Shown piece after piece: positions 16,847 through 24,807 of a stretch of DNA of 62,419 bases. A program made the translations under genes and the position numbers. Within the stretch, counting starts at the first letter, position 1. Every line of letters starts with the position of its first letter. Source of the stretch: Treponema sp. (lineage in GTDB: Bacteria > Spirochaetota > Spirochaetia > Treponematales > Breznakiellaceae); NCBI GenBank assembly GCA_031280125.1, contig JAITHE010000004.1, positions 1-62,419 of the forward strand. Reading direction: 5' to 3'. The notes under the pieces were generated by a model, which was given only the letters and a program-made list of their open reading frames with translations, made no database searches and was not told where the DNA came from.

Positions 16847-17497
16847 ATGGATCAGCAAAGTCTAAGAAAACTGATAGAGGATACAATTCTTCATGTTCAG
16901 AATGTTCCCTATGTTATCACCGGTGTGTCCAACAGGCACATACATCTTTCCCGGCTAGATATGGATACCCTTTTTGGACCAGGTCATGAACTGACGCCGG
17001 TTAAGGATCTTTTGCAGCCCGGCCAGTATGCATGTAAAGAAACGGTCAGCGCCGCCGGTCCCAAGGGAAGGATCAATAATATCCGGATTTTAGGCCCTGT
17101 CCGGGGAGAAACCCAGCTTGAGCTTTCCATGACCGATACTTTCAGTCTGGGCGTTTCCTGTCCCATAAACGAGTCGGGAAACCTCGATAAAGCCGGCAGG
17201 ATCAGGATAGAAAATCCCGTCATGGGAACTTCCATCGAAAAAAACTGCGGTATCATAGCCCTGCGGCATGCCCATCTAACGCCGGAAACGGCGCGAAAAT
17301 TCAACCTTCGGGACAAGCAATTTGTGTCTCTGGAATATGGTGGAAAACGGGGGATCCGCTACGGCGGCGTACTGCTCCGGGTTTCAGATCGTTTTTGTGA
17401 TGAGATTCACTTGGATACCGACGAGGCAAATGCTGGGGCTGTAAAGAACGGAGATATGGGAGTGATTGTTCCATTAAAAGGACGCCATGACGTTTGA
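16847..17497 (+). CDS. pduL: Microcompartment phosphotransacylase PduL
   Basis: 216 aa. Converts propionyl-CoA plus phosphate to propionyl-phosphate and recycles CoA inside the shell; unrelated to Pta. The zinc ligands are visible as two His pairs: SNRHIHLS (His31, His33) and ALRHAHLTPE (His141, His143), one in each PTAC repeat. Residues 2-17 (DQQSLRKLIEDTILHV) are an encapsulation helix of the same type as in PduD and PduE. The ribosome-binding site is weak; coupling to the gene 5 bp upstream is likely. No propionate kinase gene is seen to use the product. Confidence 0.94.
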   Translation: MDQQSLRKLIEDTILHVQNVPYVITGVSNRHIHLSRLDMDTLFGPGHELTPVKDLLQPGQYACKETVSAAGPKGRINNIRILGPVRGETQLELSMTDTFSLGVSCPINESGNLDKAGRIRIENPVMGTSIEKNCGIIALRHAHLTPETARKFNLRDKQFVSLEYGGKRGIRYGGVLLRVSDRFCDEIHLDTDEANAGAVKNGDMGVIVPLKGRHDV

Positions 17498-18110
17498 GGA
17501 TCTGATAAAAATTATCGTTGAGGCCGTAACCAAGTATCTCTTTTTGGAACGGCGAAAGGTCTTGGCCCTCTGTTTTGACGGAGAAAACAAAACGGAACTT
17601 ATGGAAGCGGCCCAATCCATAAACGGCAGAGCGGATTATTTTTCCGGTGGCGACATTGAAAAGATAAATGGGGATTACGACGTGATGTTTGTAGATTACA
17701 TGCCCCTTTCCGGACTGGCGGAAGCCGCTTTGGGGCTGACCATCAGTCCCTGGGGCAGGCTGATGGGAACCATGCTTATCCGGGGCAGGACTGTTTTTCA
17801 ATTGAAAAAAGCGCCAGAAAGCGGGGATATCACTCCGGCCTACTTGGAACTGTTAAGGGCCTATTGGACCCAACTCCACAAATTGGGAGTGGTATTTCTG
17901 AATTCCGGGATAGGAAGGGTGTCCGGTAAAACCGGGGAGGCACCGGTTTTAGGGAAAAAAGATGTATATATAAAGAATGTACTGTCCCGGCAGGACCTTA
18001 TGGCCTACGTCGGTACGGACAGGCTCTTGGTCGGCAGGGATGTTCTGGTTACTGCTTTGGCGGCTGATACGGCTAGGGCCATGAAAATAAACATAGTAAA
18101 ACAGAAATAG
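17487..18110 (+). CDS. pduM: Microcompartment assembly protein PduM
   Basis: 207 aa, somewhat longer than the enteric protein of about 163. Similarity is best at the two ends: an N-terminal amphipathic helix (FEDLIKIIVEAVTKYLF) and the C-terminal LVTALAADTARAMKINIVKQK-like block, close to the enteric PduM ending. PduM is required for proper assembly of the Pdu compartment; its biochemical role is unknown. It overlaps pduL by 11 bp and occupies the expected place between pduL and pduN. Identification rests on position plus the two termini. Confidence 0.75.
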   Translation: MTFEDLIKIIVEAVTKYLFLERRKVLALCFDGENKTELMEAAQSINGRADYFSGGDIEKINGDYDVMFVDYMPLSGLAEAALGLTISPWGRLMGTMLIRGRTVFQLKKAPESGDITPAYLELLRAYWTQLHKLGVVFLNSGIGRVSGKTGEAPVLGKKDVYIKNVLSRQDLMAYVGTDRLLVGRDVLVTALAADTARAMKINIVKQK

Positions 18111-18119
18111 GAGAAATGT

Positions 18120-18386
18120 ATGCTGATGGGAATAGTCAAAGGTATGGTGGTTTCCACCCAGAAAGATGAACACTTGGTAGGAACTAAATTGCTGGTTGTC
18201 CAGGCGGTTGATTCCTCCCATAAGCCTCTCCGGGACGAAGAGGTGGCGGTGGATGCGGTGGGCGCCGGGGTAGGGGAATATGTTCTGCTCTGTCAGGGCA
18301 GTTCTGCCAGGAATGTGTTTAACGATCCCAAGATGCCGGTGGATCTGGTGGTGGTGGGTATTATCGATAAACAACCGGAAGATTAG
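18120..18386 (+). CDS. pduN: Pentameric shell vertex protein BMC-P (EutN/CcmL family)
   Basis: 88 aa, the standard length for the pentamers that cap the vertices of the polyhedral shell. Recognisable blocks are GIVKGMVVSTQKDEHLVGTKLL, VDAVGAGVGEYVLLCQGSSAR and the closing DLVVVGIID. GGAG lies 6 bases before the ATG at 18120; a second ATG two codons later is also possible. It is the only vertex protein in the operon, so it should provide all twelve vertices. Confidence 0.93.
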   Translation: MLMGIVKGMVVSTQKDEHLVGTKLLVVQAVDSSHKPLRDEEVAVDAVGAGVGEYVLLCQGSSARNVFNDPKMPVDLVVVGIIDKQPED

Positions 18387-18405
18387 GACTACGGAGAGGC
18401 GTGAA

Positions 18406-19410
18406 TTGAATATTTTTACCAAGCGCGGCGATGCCGGTAAGACCTCGCTCTACGGCGGAAAAGAAGTTTTCAAGGACGATCTACGAGTTTGGTGTTACGG
18501 TACCGTTGACGAACTTAACAGTGCCCTTGCCATGGTTCACGCTTTTTTGGAATTCGATGATCTTAAGGCTGTTGTCAGGGATATTCAAAACAAACTTTTT
18601 GTCGTTGGGGCGGAACTGGCTAGTGATGAGAGCCAGCGGAGGAAAAACGAGTCCCGTATAAATGAAGAAGATGTGGCATACCTTGAAGGGATAATCAGCG
18701 GATACACGGAAGAATTCGGCAGGGTAACAAATTTTTCCCTGCCCGGAGAAACCCCCGTATCTGCTATGTTCCACTTTGCCAGAACCATTGTACGGCGGGC
18801 AGAACGGCATACGGTAAGCCTCTCAAGGGAGGAAGAAGTATCGCCGGTTCTTCTTAAGTATCTAAACAGGCTTTCCGATACCCTCTTTGTCCTGGCCAAA
18901 ATAGAGGTGTACAAAAGTTTTATCAAGCGGGTGGTAGACAAATTGGGGGAACTAACAGGGAGAACTGGTGTGATTCTAGGCGGTGTGGAGCCGGAAGAGG
19001 CGGTTTTTTGCCCGGAACTCTGCGACCGGCTTCGGGATGCAGCGGCTAGAGAAAGCGTTAAAATAGGCGTACCTGTTTCACTGGCTATTGCCGACGGAGG
19101 GGGGAATCTTTGTTACTTCTACCGTATGCCCGGCGCCTCTTTGGTAAGTTTGGGGATTGCCCAGAACAAGGCCTATACCGCCGTTGCCATGAAACAGCCC
19201 ACGGGGAATTTGTACGATTTGGCGCTGCCCGGAGGAAGCCTGCATGGACTTAACACGGCAGATCCCAGGCTAGTGGTTTTTGGGGGCGGATTCCCCCTTT
19301 TTGCGGGTGGCAGGCTGACAGGGGGCGTTGGAATATCAGGCGGATCTGTCCCTGAGGATGAACAGATAGGCGGACGGGTTGTGGCCGAATTCGAAGCCCA
19401 ATTCAAGTAA
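18406..19410 (+). CDS. pduO: Cob(I)alamin adenosyltransferase PduO
   Basis: 334 aa, two domains. Residues 1-190 are the PduO-type ATP:corrinoid adenosyltransferase (FTKRGDAGKTSLYGG near the start, RRAERHTVSLS in the active-site helix). Residues about 200-334 are the GlcG/HbpS-like domain (LAIADGGGNLCYFYRMPGA, ITGGVGISGGS-like end) that binds haem in the Salmonella protein. It rebuilds adenosylcobalamin from reduced cobalamin. I start it at TTG 18406 with GGAGAGG 6 bases upstream; a longer frame would overlap pduN. Confidence 0.93.
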   Translation: MNIFTKRGDAGKTSLYGGKEVFKDDLRVWCYGTVDELNSALAMVHAFLEFDDLKAVVRDIQNKLFVVGAELASDESQRRKNESRINEEDVAYLEGIISGYTEEFGRVTNFSLPGETPVSAMFHFARTIVRRAERHTVSLSREEEVSPVLLKYLNRLSDTLFVLAKIEVYKSFIKRVVDKLGELTGRTGVILGGVEPEEAVFCPELCDRLRDAAARESVKIGVPVSLAIADGGGNLCYFYRMPGASLVSLGIAQNKAYTAVAMKQPTGNLYDLALPGGSLHGLNTADPRLVVFGGGFPLFAGGRLTGGVGISGGSVPEDEQIGGRVVAEFEAQFK

Positions 19411-19428
19411 GATAGCGGAGGAAAAACT

Positions 19429-20808
19429 ATGGCTGGGGATGTTGATGTCTTGGTTAGGCAAGTAATGGAAAAACTTCAAAATGGAGGGAAGGCCGGCTCT
19501 GCGGGGATCTTCAAAAATATGAACGACGCGGTGGAAGCCTGTGCCCGGGCCCAGAAGGAATATGTAAAACTCAGCCTAACGGCTAGATCGCGAGTTATCG
19601 ATGCCATCCGTAAGGTGATTTACGATAATGCCGAAGAACTTTCTCGCCTTACCGTGGAAGAAACAAAGATGGGAAACTATGAAGACAAGATCGCAAAAAA
19701 CCGGTTGGTAGCGGATAAGACCCCCGGTGTAGAGGATCTTAAATCCGAGGCCATGACAGGAGATAGCGGCCTTACTTTGATAGAACTTTCTCCCTTCGGG
19801 GTTATCGGGGCCATTACACCCACCACCAACCCTACGGAAACCCTCTTTTGTAATTCTATAGGTATGCTGGCCGCCGGAAACGGCGTAGTTTTTTCTCCCC
19901 ATCCTACCGCTAAAATGGTATCCCTTAAAACAATTACCCTGATTAACCGGGCGATTACCGCCTCCGGCGCTCCGGCCAATCTGGTTACCGCCGTGGAGAA
20001 CCCTACCTTGGAACAGACTAACGCCATGGTGTCTCATCCCAAGGTAAACCTCTTGGTAGCAACCGGCGGTCCTGGCGTGGTAAGGGCGGTTCTTTCTTCC
20101 GGAAAAAAGGCCATAGGGGCCGGGGCGGGGAATCCTCCGGCGGTAATCGACGAAAGCGCCAATATCGAAAAGGCGGCGGTGGACATTATCCGGGGTTGTA
20201 GCTTTGACTACAACCTGCCCTGTGTCGCCGAAAAAGAGGTGATTGTGGAAGAAAAGGTGGCGGATTACCTTCTTTTTTGTATGAAGGGCAGCGGTCTTGC
20301 CCACATTATTGAGGACCGATCCGCATTGAGGCGGCTTGAAGAACTGCTTTTGGCCGCGGACACGCCGAACAAAAATTTTATAGGCCGTTCCCCCCAGGTG
20401 ATAGGCGAAAGCGTTGGCCTTAGGGTTGACGAAAAAATCAAGGTCCTCTGCATGGAAGTTCCTTTTGAACATCCCTTTGTCCAGCATGAATTGATGATGC
20501 CCGTGCTTCCCATTGTAAGGGTAAAGGATTTTGATGAAGCCATGAAAAAAGCGATTGAGGTTGAGCATGGTTACAGGCATACGGCGATCATGCACAGCCG
20601 TAATGTGGAACATCTTTCTGCCATGGCAAAAGCGATACAGACTACCATCTTTGTCAAGAACGCTCCCTCCTATGCGGGTATCGGTGTGGGTGGTGAGGGC
20701 CATACCACCTTTACCATTGCAGGACCGACCGGAGAAGGGCTCACCTCGGCCAAGACCTTTACCCGGAAGCGCCGTTGTGTGTTGGCGGATAGCTTTAATA
20801 TCAGGTAG
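19429..20808 (+). CDS. pduP: CoA-acylating propionaldehyde dehydrogenase
   Basis: 459 aa. Oxidises propionaldehyde with NAD+ and CoA to propionyl-CoA inside the compartment. The catalytic Cys265 is in DYNLPCVAEKEV. The N-terminal 18 residues (VDVLVRQVMEKLQNG) are the encapsulation peptide, followed by a short linker. GAITPTTNPTETLFCNS and the TGGPGVVRA strand mark the ALDH fold; GAGAGNPPAVIDE lines the nucleotide site. GGAGG precedes the ATG. PduQ, which normally recycles the NADH, is missing from the next position. Confidence 0.95.
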   Translation: MAGDVDVLVRQVMEKLQNGGKAGSAGIFKNMNDAVEACARAQKEYVKLSLTARSRVIDAIRKVIYDNAEELSRLTVEETKMGNYEDKIAKNRLVADKTPGVEDLKSEAMTGDSGLTLIELSPFGVIGAITPTTNPTETLFCNSIGMLAAGNGVVFSPHPTAKMVSLKTITLINRAITASGAPANLVTAVENPTLEQTNAMVSHPKVNLLVATGGPGVVRAVLSSGKKAIGAGAGNPPAVIDESANIEKAAVDIIRGCSFDYNLPCVAEKEVIVEEKVADYLLFCMKGSGLAHIIEDRSALRRLEELLLAADTPNKNFIGRSPQVIGESVGLRVDEKIKVLCMEVPFEHPFVQHELMMPVLPIVRVKDFDEAMKKAIEVEHGYRHTAIMHSRNVEHLSAMAKAIQTTIFVKNAPSYAGIGVGGEGHTTFTIAGPTGEGLTSAKTFTRKRRCVLADSFNIR

Positions 20809-20825
20809 TATAAGATAGGAGTACC

Positions 20826-22166
20826 ATGAGTTTGCTGGATAATATATTTGCCGCAGGTATAGTCGGTGAAGGGGGCGCAGGATTTCCCACCCACATCAAG
20901 CTGAACTGCAAAGTGGAGTACCTTCTCTTGAACGCCGCCGAATGTGAGCCCCTTTTGCATACCGATAAATATATCCTGAGGAATTTTTCAGATAAGATTC
21001 TGGAAGCCCTTGAAGCAAGCGCCGCCTTTATTGAAGCATCGCAGATAGTTATTGCCGTTAAAGGGGTAAACACCACCGAAATCTCTGCCCTTGAAAAGGC
21101 TATAGCCGAAAAAAAATCCACCGTCAGGATTTTTAAGCTGGACAATTACTACCCCGCTGGAGATGAGCAAATGCTGATTTACGACGTTACCGGCCGGGTG
21201 GTGCCTCCGGGACAAATACCCCTCAAGGTGGGGGCTGTAGTTTCCAACACCGCCACCATGCTGGCCATTTTCGATTCCCTTTCCGGCAGACCCGTAACCC
21301 ACAAATTTATTACCGTTGCTGGCAGAGTAAACAGACCGGCAGTACTGAAGGTTCCTATTGGTACGAGTTTTGCCGAATGTATCGCCGCCTGCGGAGGATC
21401 AGCGCAGAAAGACTACAATATTGTCAACGGTGGACCCATGATGGGGAAAGTATACCCAGGCGGAGAGGAAAAAAAACTTTCCGTTACCAAAACCACCTCG
21501 GGAATCCTCGTCTTTTCTGGCAGGGATAACTTTATCGCCCGAACCGGGACTCTTTCGGTCAGACAGATCCTTTCCCGGGCTAAAGCGGCCTGTATCCAGT
21601 GTTCTTTCTGTACCGATCTTTGTCCCCGCCGCCTCATCGGCCACAGTCTGCATCCCCACAGGATCATGCGCAAAATGGCCATGCTGGATTTTAACAAACC
21701 CCTGGAGGCGGACGATGTTTTACAGGAAGCTTTGATCTGCTGCGAATGCGGCATATGCGAAACCTTTGCCTGTCCCATGGATCTTTCTCCTCGGCAGGTA
21801 AATAAATACGTCAAATCACAGCTAAAGGGGGGGGGATTTGAACAGCGAACCCCGCTGGATCCCTCTCCCCAGCGGGGTTACCGAAAGATCGCCCCTCAAA
21901 AAATTATGGCCCGTATGGGGCTTCTGGGTGAGTACGATACATGGAACGAGCGCTACTTGGAGCTAAACCCCGGCATGGTGAGGATTCCTTGCGCCCAACA
22001 TATAGGGGTCCCCGCTATACCAGTGGTCGCTACAGGGGATCACGTTGAATGCGGCCAGCTTGTCGCCAGAGCGGTGGAGGGCAGGCCAAGCGCCAATATT
22101 CATGCCAGTATTGCCGGACGCGTCGTCTTGGCGGATTCGGTAATTGTTATTGAAGGGGGATCCTGA
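20826..22166 (+). CDS. pduS: Cobalamin reductase PduS (RnfC-like, two 4Fe-4S)
   Basis: 446 aa. Flavin and iron-sulphur protein that reduces cob(III/II)alamin for PduO and possibly passes electrons across the shell. The RnfC/Nqo1-like N terminus (GIVGEGGAGFPTHIKL, NAAECEPLLHTD) is followed by two ferredoxin-type clusters: Cys256-259-262-266 and Cys305-308-311-316. A C-terminal HlyD-like barrel (HIGVPAIPVVATGDHVECGQ) completes the protein. A G9 run (21827-21835) encoding Gly-Gly-Gly after the second cluster is in frame. The stop overlaps the pduT start (TGATG). Confidence 0.93.
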   Translation: MSLLDNIFAAGIVGEGGAGFPTHIKLNCKVEYLLLNAAECEPLLHTDKYILRNFSDKILEALEASAAFIEASQIVIAVKGVNTTEISALEKAIAEKKSTVRIFKLDNYYPAGDEQMLIYDVTGRVVPPGQIPLKVGAVVSNTATMLAIFDSLSGRPVTHKFITVAGRVNRPAVLKVPIGTSFAECIAACGGSAQKDYNIVNGGPMMGKVYPGGEEKKLSVTKTTSGILVFSGRDNFIARTGTLSVRQILSRAKAACIQCSFCTDLCPRRLIGHSLHPHRIMRKMAMLDFNKPLEADDVLQEALICCECGICETFACPMDLSPRQVNKYVKSQLKGGGFEQRTPLDPSPQRGYRKIAPQKIMARMGLLGEYDTWNERYLELNPGMVRIPCAQHIGVPAIPVVATGDHVECGQLVARAVEGRPSANIHASIAGRVVLADSVIVIEGGS

Positions 22167-22711
22167 TGGATTCAATTGGCTTTTTAGAGCTTTCAAGCAT
22201 AGCCGGGGGAATCGAAATTGCCGATGCCATGCTCAAAACCGCCCAAGTTGATTTGATTTTTGCCAAGGCATCCTGTCCCGGAAAGTACTATATATTGACG
22301 TCCGGCCAAGTTTCCAATGTGGAAAAGGCGGTGCAGAAGGGCGTATATATGGGCAAGGGCTTTATGGTGGCCTCCCTGGTTCTGCCCCGGGTTCATCCCC
22401 AGGTTATAAAGGCCATTAACCAGTCGGTGATGCCGGAAAAACCCGCCGCCATCGGCGTAATGGAATTTTATTCGGTGATGAGTTCCATCATGGCGGCGGA
22501 TACGGCGGTTAAATCCGCCAATGTGGACCTGGTAGATCTGAGGCTTGGTACGGGCATAGGCGGAAAAAGCTTTGTGGTGCTTACCGGTGATACCGCGGCG
22601 GTGGAATCGGCGGTGGCCAGCGCAGTAAGGCCCCAGATGGGTAGCGGTATGCTGGTAAACAAAATTGTAATTCCCAATCCGCGGAAAGAACTTATAGCGA
22701 GCCTTTATTAG
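22166..22711 (+). CDS. pduT: Tandem BMC-T shell protein with pore cysteine (PduT)
   Basis: 181 aa with two BMC domains (about 3-88 and 93-178) forming pseudohexameric trimers. Cys37 in AKASCPGKYY corresponds to the cysteine (Cys38 in enterics) whose three copies bind a 4Fe-4S cluster in the trimer pore. Next to PduS this supports electron transfer through the shell. The second domain reads AIGVMEFYSVMSSIMAADTAV. Start and previous stop overlap, so pduS and pduT are translated as a pair. Confidence 0.93.
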   Translation: MDSIGFLELSSIAGGIEIADAMLKTAQVDLIFAKASCPGKYYILTSGQVSNVEKAVQKGVYMGKGFMVASLVLPRVHPQVIKAINQSVMPEKPAAIGVMEFYSVMSSIMAADTAVKSANVDLVDLRLGTGIGGKSFVVLTGDTAAVESAVASAVRPQMGSGMLVNKIVIPNPRKELIASLY

Positions 22712-22735
22712 CGTTTTGGTTTAACGGAGGCGGCG

Positions 22736-23083
22736 GTGTTTGAGGAAAAACAAAGAATCATTCAGGAATATGTTCCCGGCAAGCAGATAACTCTTGCTCA
22801 TTTGATTGCCAATCCTGCCCCTGGGCTCTACAAAAAACTGGGAGCGGTGGATGTGGAGTTGGGCGCCCTAGGGATTATGACGATTACTCCAGGGGAAGGG
22901 GCTATTATCGCCGCCGACATTGCCTCAAAATCGGCCCGGGTAAATCTTGTATTTGTGGATCGTTTTTCCGGTTCCCTGCTTCTGAACGGAGATGTTTCCA
23001 GCGTGGAATCCGCCCTGCGGGAAATTATCCAGGTTCTTGAACGCACCCTGCGTTTTACTCCCGCCCTTATCACCAAAACATAA
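22736..23083 (+). CDS. pduU: Permuted BMC-H shell protein PduU
   Basis: 115 aa. Circularly permuted BMC fold whose N terminus forms a small beta-barrel that caps the hexamer pore. The opening ([20 protein letters not shown]) is nearly identical to enteric PduU, and [18 protein letters not shown] lies at the core. The start codon is GTG (22736) with GGAGG 5 bases upstream. In Salmonella PduU interacts with PduV, encoded two genes downstream here. Confidence 0.94.
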   Translation: MFEEKQRIIQEYVPGKQITLAHLIANPAPGLYKKLGAVDVELGALGIMTITPGEGAIIAADIASKSARVNLVFVDRFSGSLLLNGDVSSVESALREIIQVLERTLRFTPALITKT

Positions 23084-23092
23084 GGGTTTGGA

Positions 23093-24343
23093 ATGGACTA
23101 TCGCGATCTTGATCCTGAAAAGCTTAAACGCTATATCGCAAAAGAGACCTCTCTGTTTCCCGGGGATATGGATTTTTCCGTAAGCGAGATAGGGCGGAAT
23201 GAATTTGAGGGTGACGGTTACGTCAACTATATTTACCGAATCTGTTCCCGGGATGGAAAATCCCTTATCGTAAAACAGGCAAAACCCTACTTCAAGTATT
23301 TCGGCAGGGACAGCGGCTTTCTTCCGGAGGATCGCAACAGTTCTGAAGTTGATATAGGTCTTATCCGCGCCGCCATTGTTCCCCGGTATGTTCCCAAAAT
23401 ACTTCATTTTGACAAGGACAATTTTCTCTATATCGCAGAAGACTGCGGGCATCTTGACATTATGCGGTTCGGGCTTTCCCGGGGACGACGCTATCCTGAG
23501 TTTCCCCGGATGATGGGAGAATTTATAGCGAAGTGCCATTTTTATACTTCGGAACTGTACCTGGATCAATGTCTCCATAAGGAACTAGGCCGACGCTTTA
23601 CCAGCCCTGAGATGAGCAGAATAATGGAGGTTATCCTGTTTCTCCGGGAACCCCTTATTGCAGGGCTTGATGAAGGGGAAGCCGATCCGGTACACAAGGA
23701 CATAGCCAATTCTTTCTGGAACAAAAAAAATGCCAAGGTTGAACTGTTAAAACTTAGGGATCTGTATATGAAAAAACAGGAATGTCTTGTCCACGGGGAT
23801 CTCCATACCTCCAATACGATGGTTTCTGGCGGCGAGATGAAGATTATTGATATGGAATATACCCACCTGGGGCCCTTTTCCTCCGATTCAGGATACCTTT
23901 TGGGAAACTTGGTCTATACCTACGATACCTGGTTCTACCATGACGAGTGGACAGAGGAAGAGCGTTTCCGTTACCGGGAAGAGATCCTTTCCTACATCAC
24001 CGGAACCCTTAGGGAATATATCCGGGTTTTTTCCGAATGCTGGGACAGGGATGTAAAAAGCTTTTTCCGTCCTTACCCCGAATATCGGGCAAGTCTTTTT
24101 GCCGGTTACCTTAGGGAGACCGCAGGTTTTATGGGATCCCAGATATGTTCCCGGATAGGGGCTTTAGCGGAAACCTTCGATTTTGACGTGATCCTTGACC
24201 GGGAAAAACGCAACGAAGCCCGGGCCATGGCCATAAGTACCGGTTATGCCCTTATTATGAGGCGCGATGAAATAATGGAACCGGAAGATATTGCGGGAAT
24301 AGTCAGGGGTTGCGCGGAGACCTTTCGCCGGCTGCGAATATGA
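23093..24343 (+). CDS. 5-methylthioribose kinase-like protein (possible 5-deoxyribose kinase)
   Basis: 416 aa, the size of MtnK (about 400). APH-fold kinase signatures: catalytic loop CLVHGDLHTSN (His234-Asp236) and metal-binding IIDMEYTHLGP (Asp253, Glu255), followed by SSDSGYLLGNLVYTY where MtnK has the matching GFDIG..ANLLLAY. MtnK phosphorylates C1 of methylthioribose; relatives use 5-deoxyribose. It lies between pduU and pduV, 9 bp after the former and overlapping the latter (ATGA), so it belongs to the operon. It shows no clear encapsulation helix, which suggests a cytosolic enzyme. It is unrelated to PduW and PduX, the kinases of enteric pdu operons. I infer salvage of the deoxyribose moiety from broken adenosylcobalamin; choline- or aminoglycoside-type substrates cannot be excluded. 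Confidence 0.75.
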   Translation: MDYRDLDPEKLKRYIAKETSLFPGDMDFSVSEIGRNEFEGDGYVNYIYRICSRDGKSLIVKQAKPYFKYFGRDSGFLPEDRNSSEVDIGLIRAAIVPRYVPKILHFDKDNFLYIAEDCGHLDIMRFGLSRGRRYPEFPRMMGEFIAKCHFYTSELYLDQCLHKELGRRFTSPEMSRIMEVILFLREPLIAGLDEGEADPVHKDIANSFWNKKNAKVELLKLRDLYMKKQECLVHGDLHTSNTMVSGGEMKIIDMEYTHLGPFSSDSGYLLGNLVYTYDTWFYHDEWTEEERFRYREEILSYITGTLREYIRVFSECWDRDVKSFFRPYPEYRASLFAGYLRETAGFMGSQICSRIGALAETFDFDVILDREKRNEARAMAISTGYALIMRRDEIMEPEDIAGIVRGCAETFRRLRI

Positions 24344-24807
24344 AGGAAAGCCCAAAACTGCTGGTCGCGGGCCCGGTATTTTCGGGAAAAACCACCCTTT
24401 GCCGGAACCTCGCGAATCTTCCCCAGGTATATGTAAAAACCCACGCGATAGAAATTGTGGGAAACGCTATTGACACTCCGGGGGAATACATTGAAAACCG
24501 GTGCCTTTGGCACCGCCTTAAGGTAACCTCTTGCGACGCAGAGCTTGTGCTTTTTTTGCAAGACGCTGTTAACCTCAATTTTTATTTTGTTCCCGGGCAG
24601 GCATCCATGTTCAATTGCCCTGTGGCGGGGGTTGTTACCAAAAAGGATCTTGCCGGGCCCGCCGCTTTGGAGCAGGCGGGGGAACTCTTGACCTTGGCCG
24701 GGGCTTCTCCTTGTTTCACCGTTTCCCTTTTATCGGGGGAAGGGATGGACGTATTGAGGGAATTTATTGCTTCCAGGCTTGCTCCCCGCCAGGGCGGACG
24801 GGAATGA
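24340..24807 (+). CDS. pduV: PduV/EutP-type small GTPase-like protein
   Basis: 155 aa. P-loop GPVFSGKT at residues 11-18, then AIEIVGNAIDTPGEYIENR, the diagnostic switch region of PduV/EutP, and VTKKDLAG as the guanine-specificity (TKxD) motif. In Salmonella PduV associates with the shell through PduU and affects compartment movement. The ATG overlaps the kinase stop (ATGA) and its own stop overlaps the next start the same way. A possible upstream GTG lies inside the kinase gene and is rejected. Confidence 0.9.
   Translation: MKESPKLLVAGPVFSGKTTLCRNLANLPQVYVKTHAIEIVGNAIDTPGEYIENRCLWHRLKVTSCDAELVLFLQDAVNLNFYFVPGQASMFNCPVAGVVTKKDLAGPAALEQAGELLTLAGASPCFTVSLLSGEGMDVLREFIASRLAPRQGGRE

Noticed and set aside
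23093-24343. Reading the kinase as PduX (threonine kinase) or PduW (propionate kinase).
   Set aside because: PduX is a GHMP kinase and PduW an acetate-kinase-fold enzyme; this sequence has APH/MtnK motifs instead.
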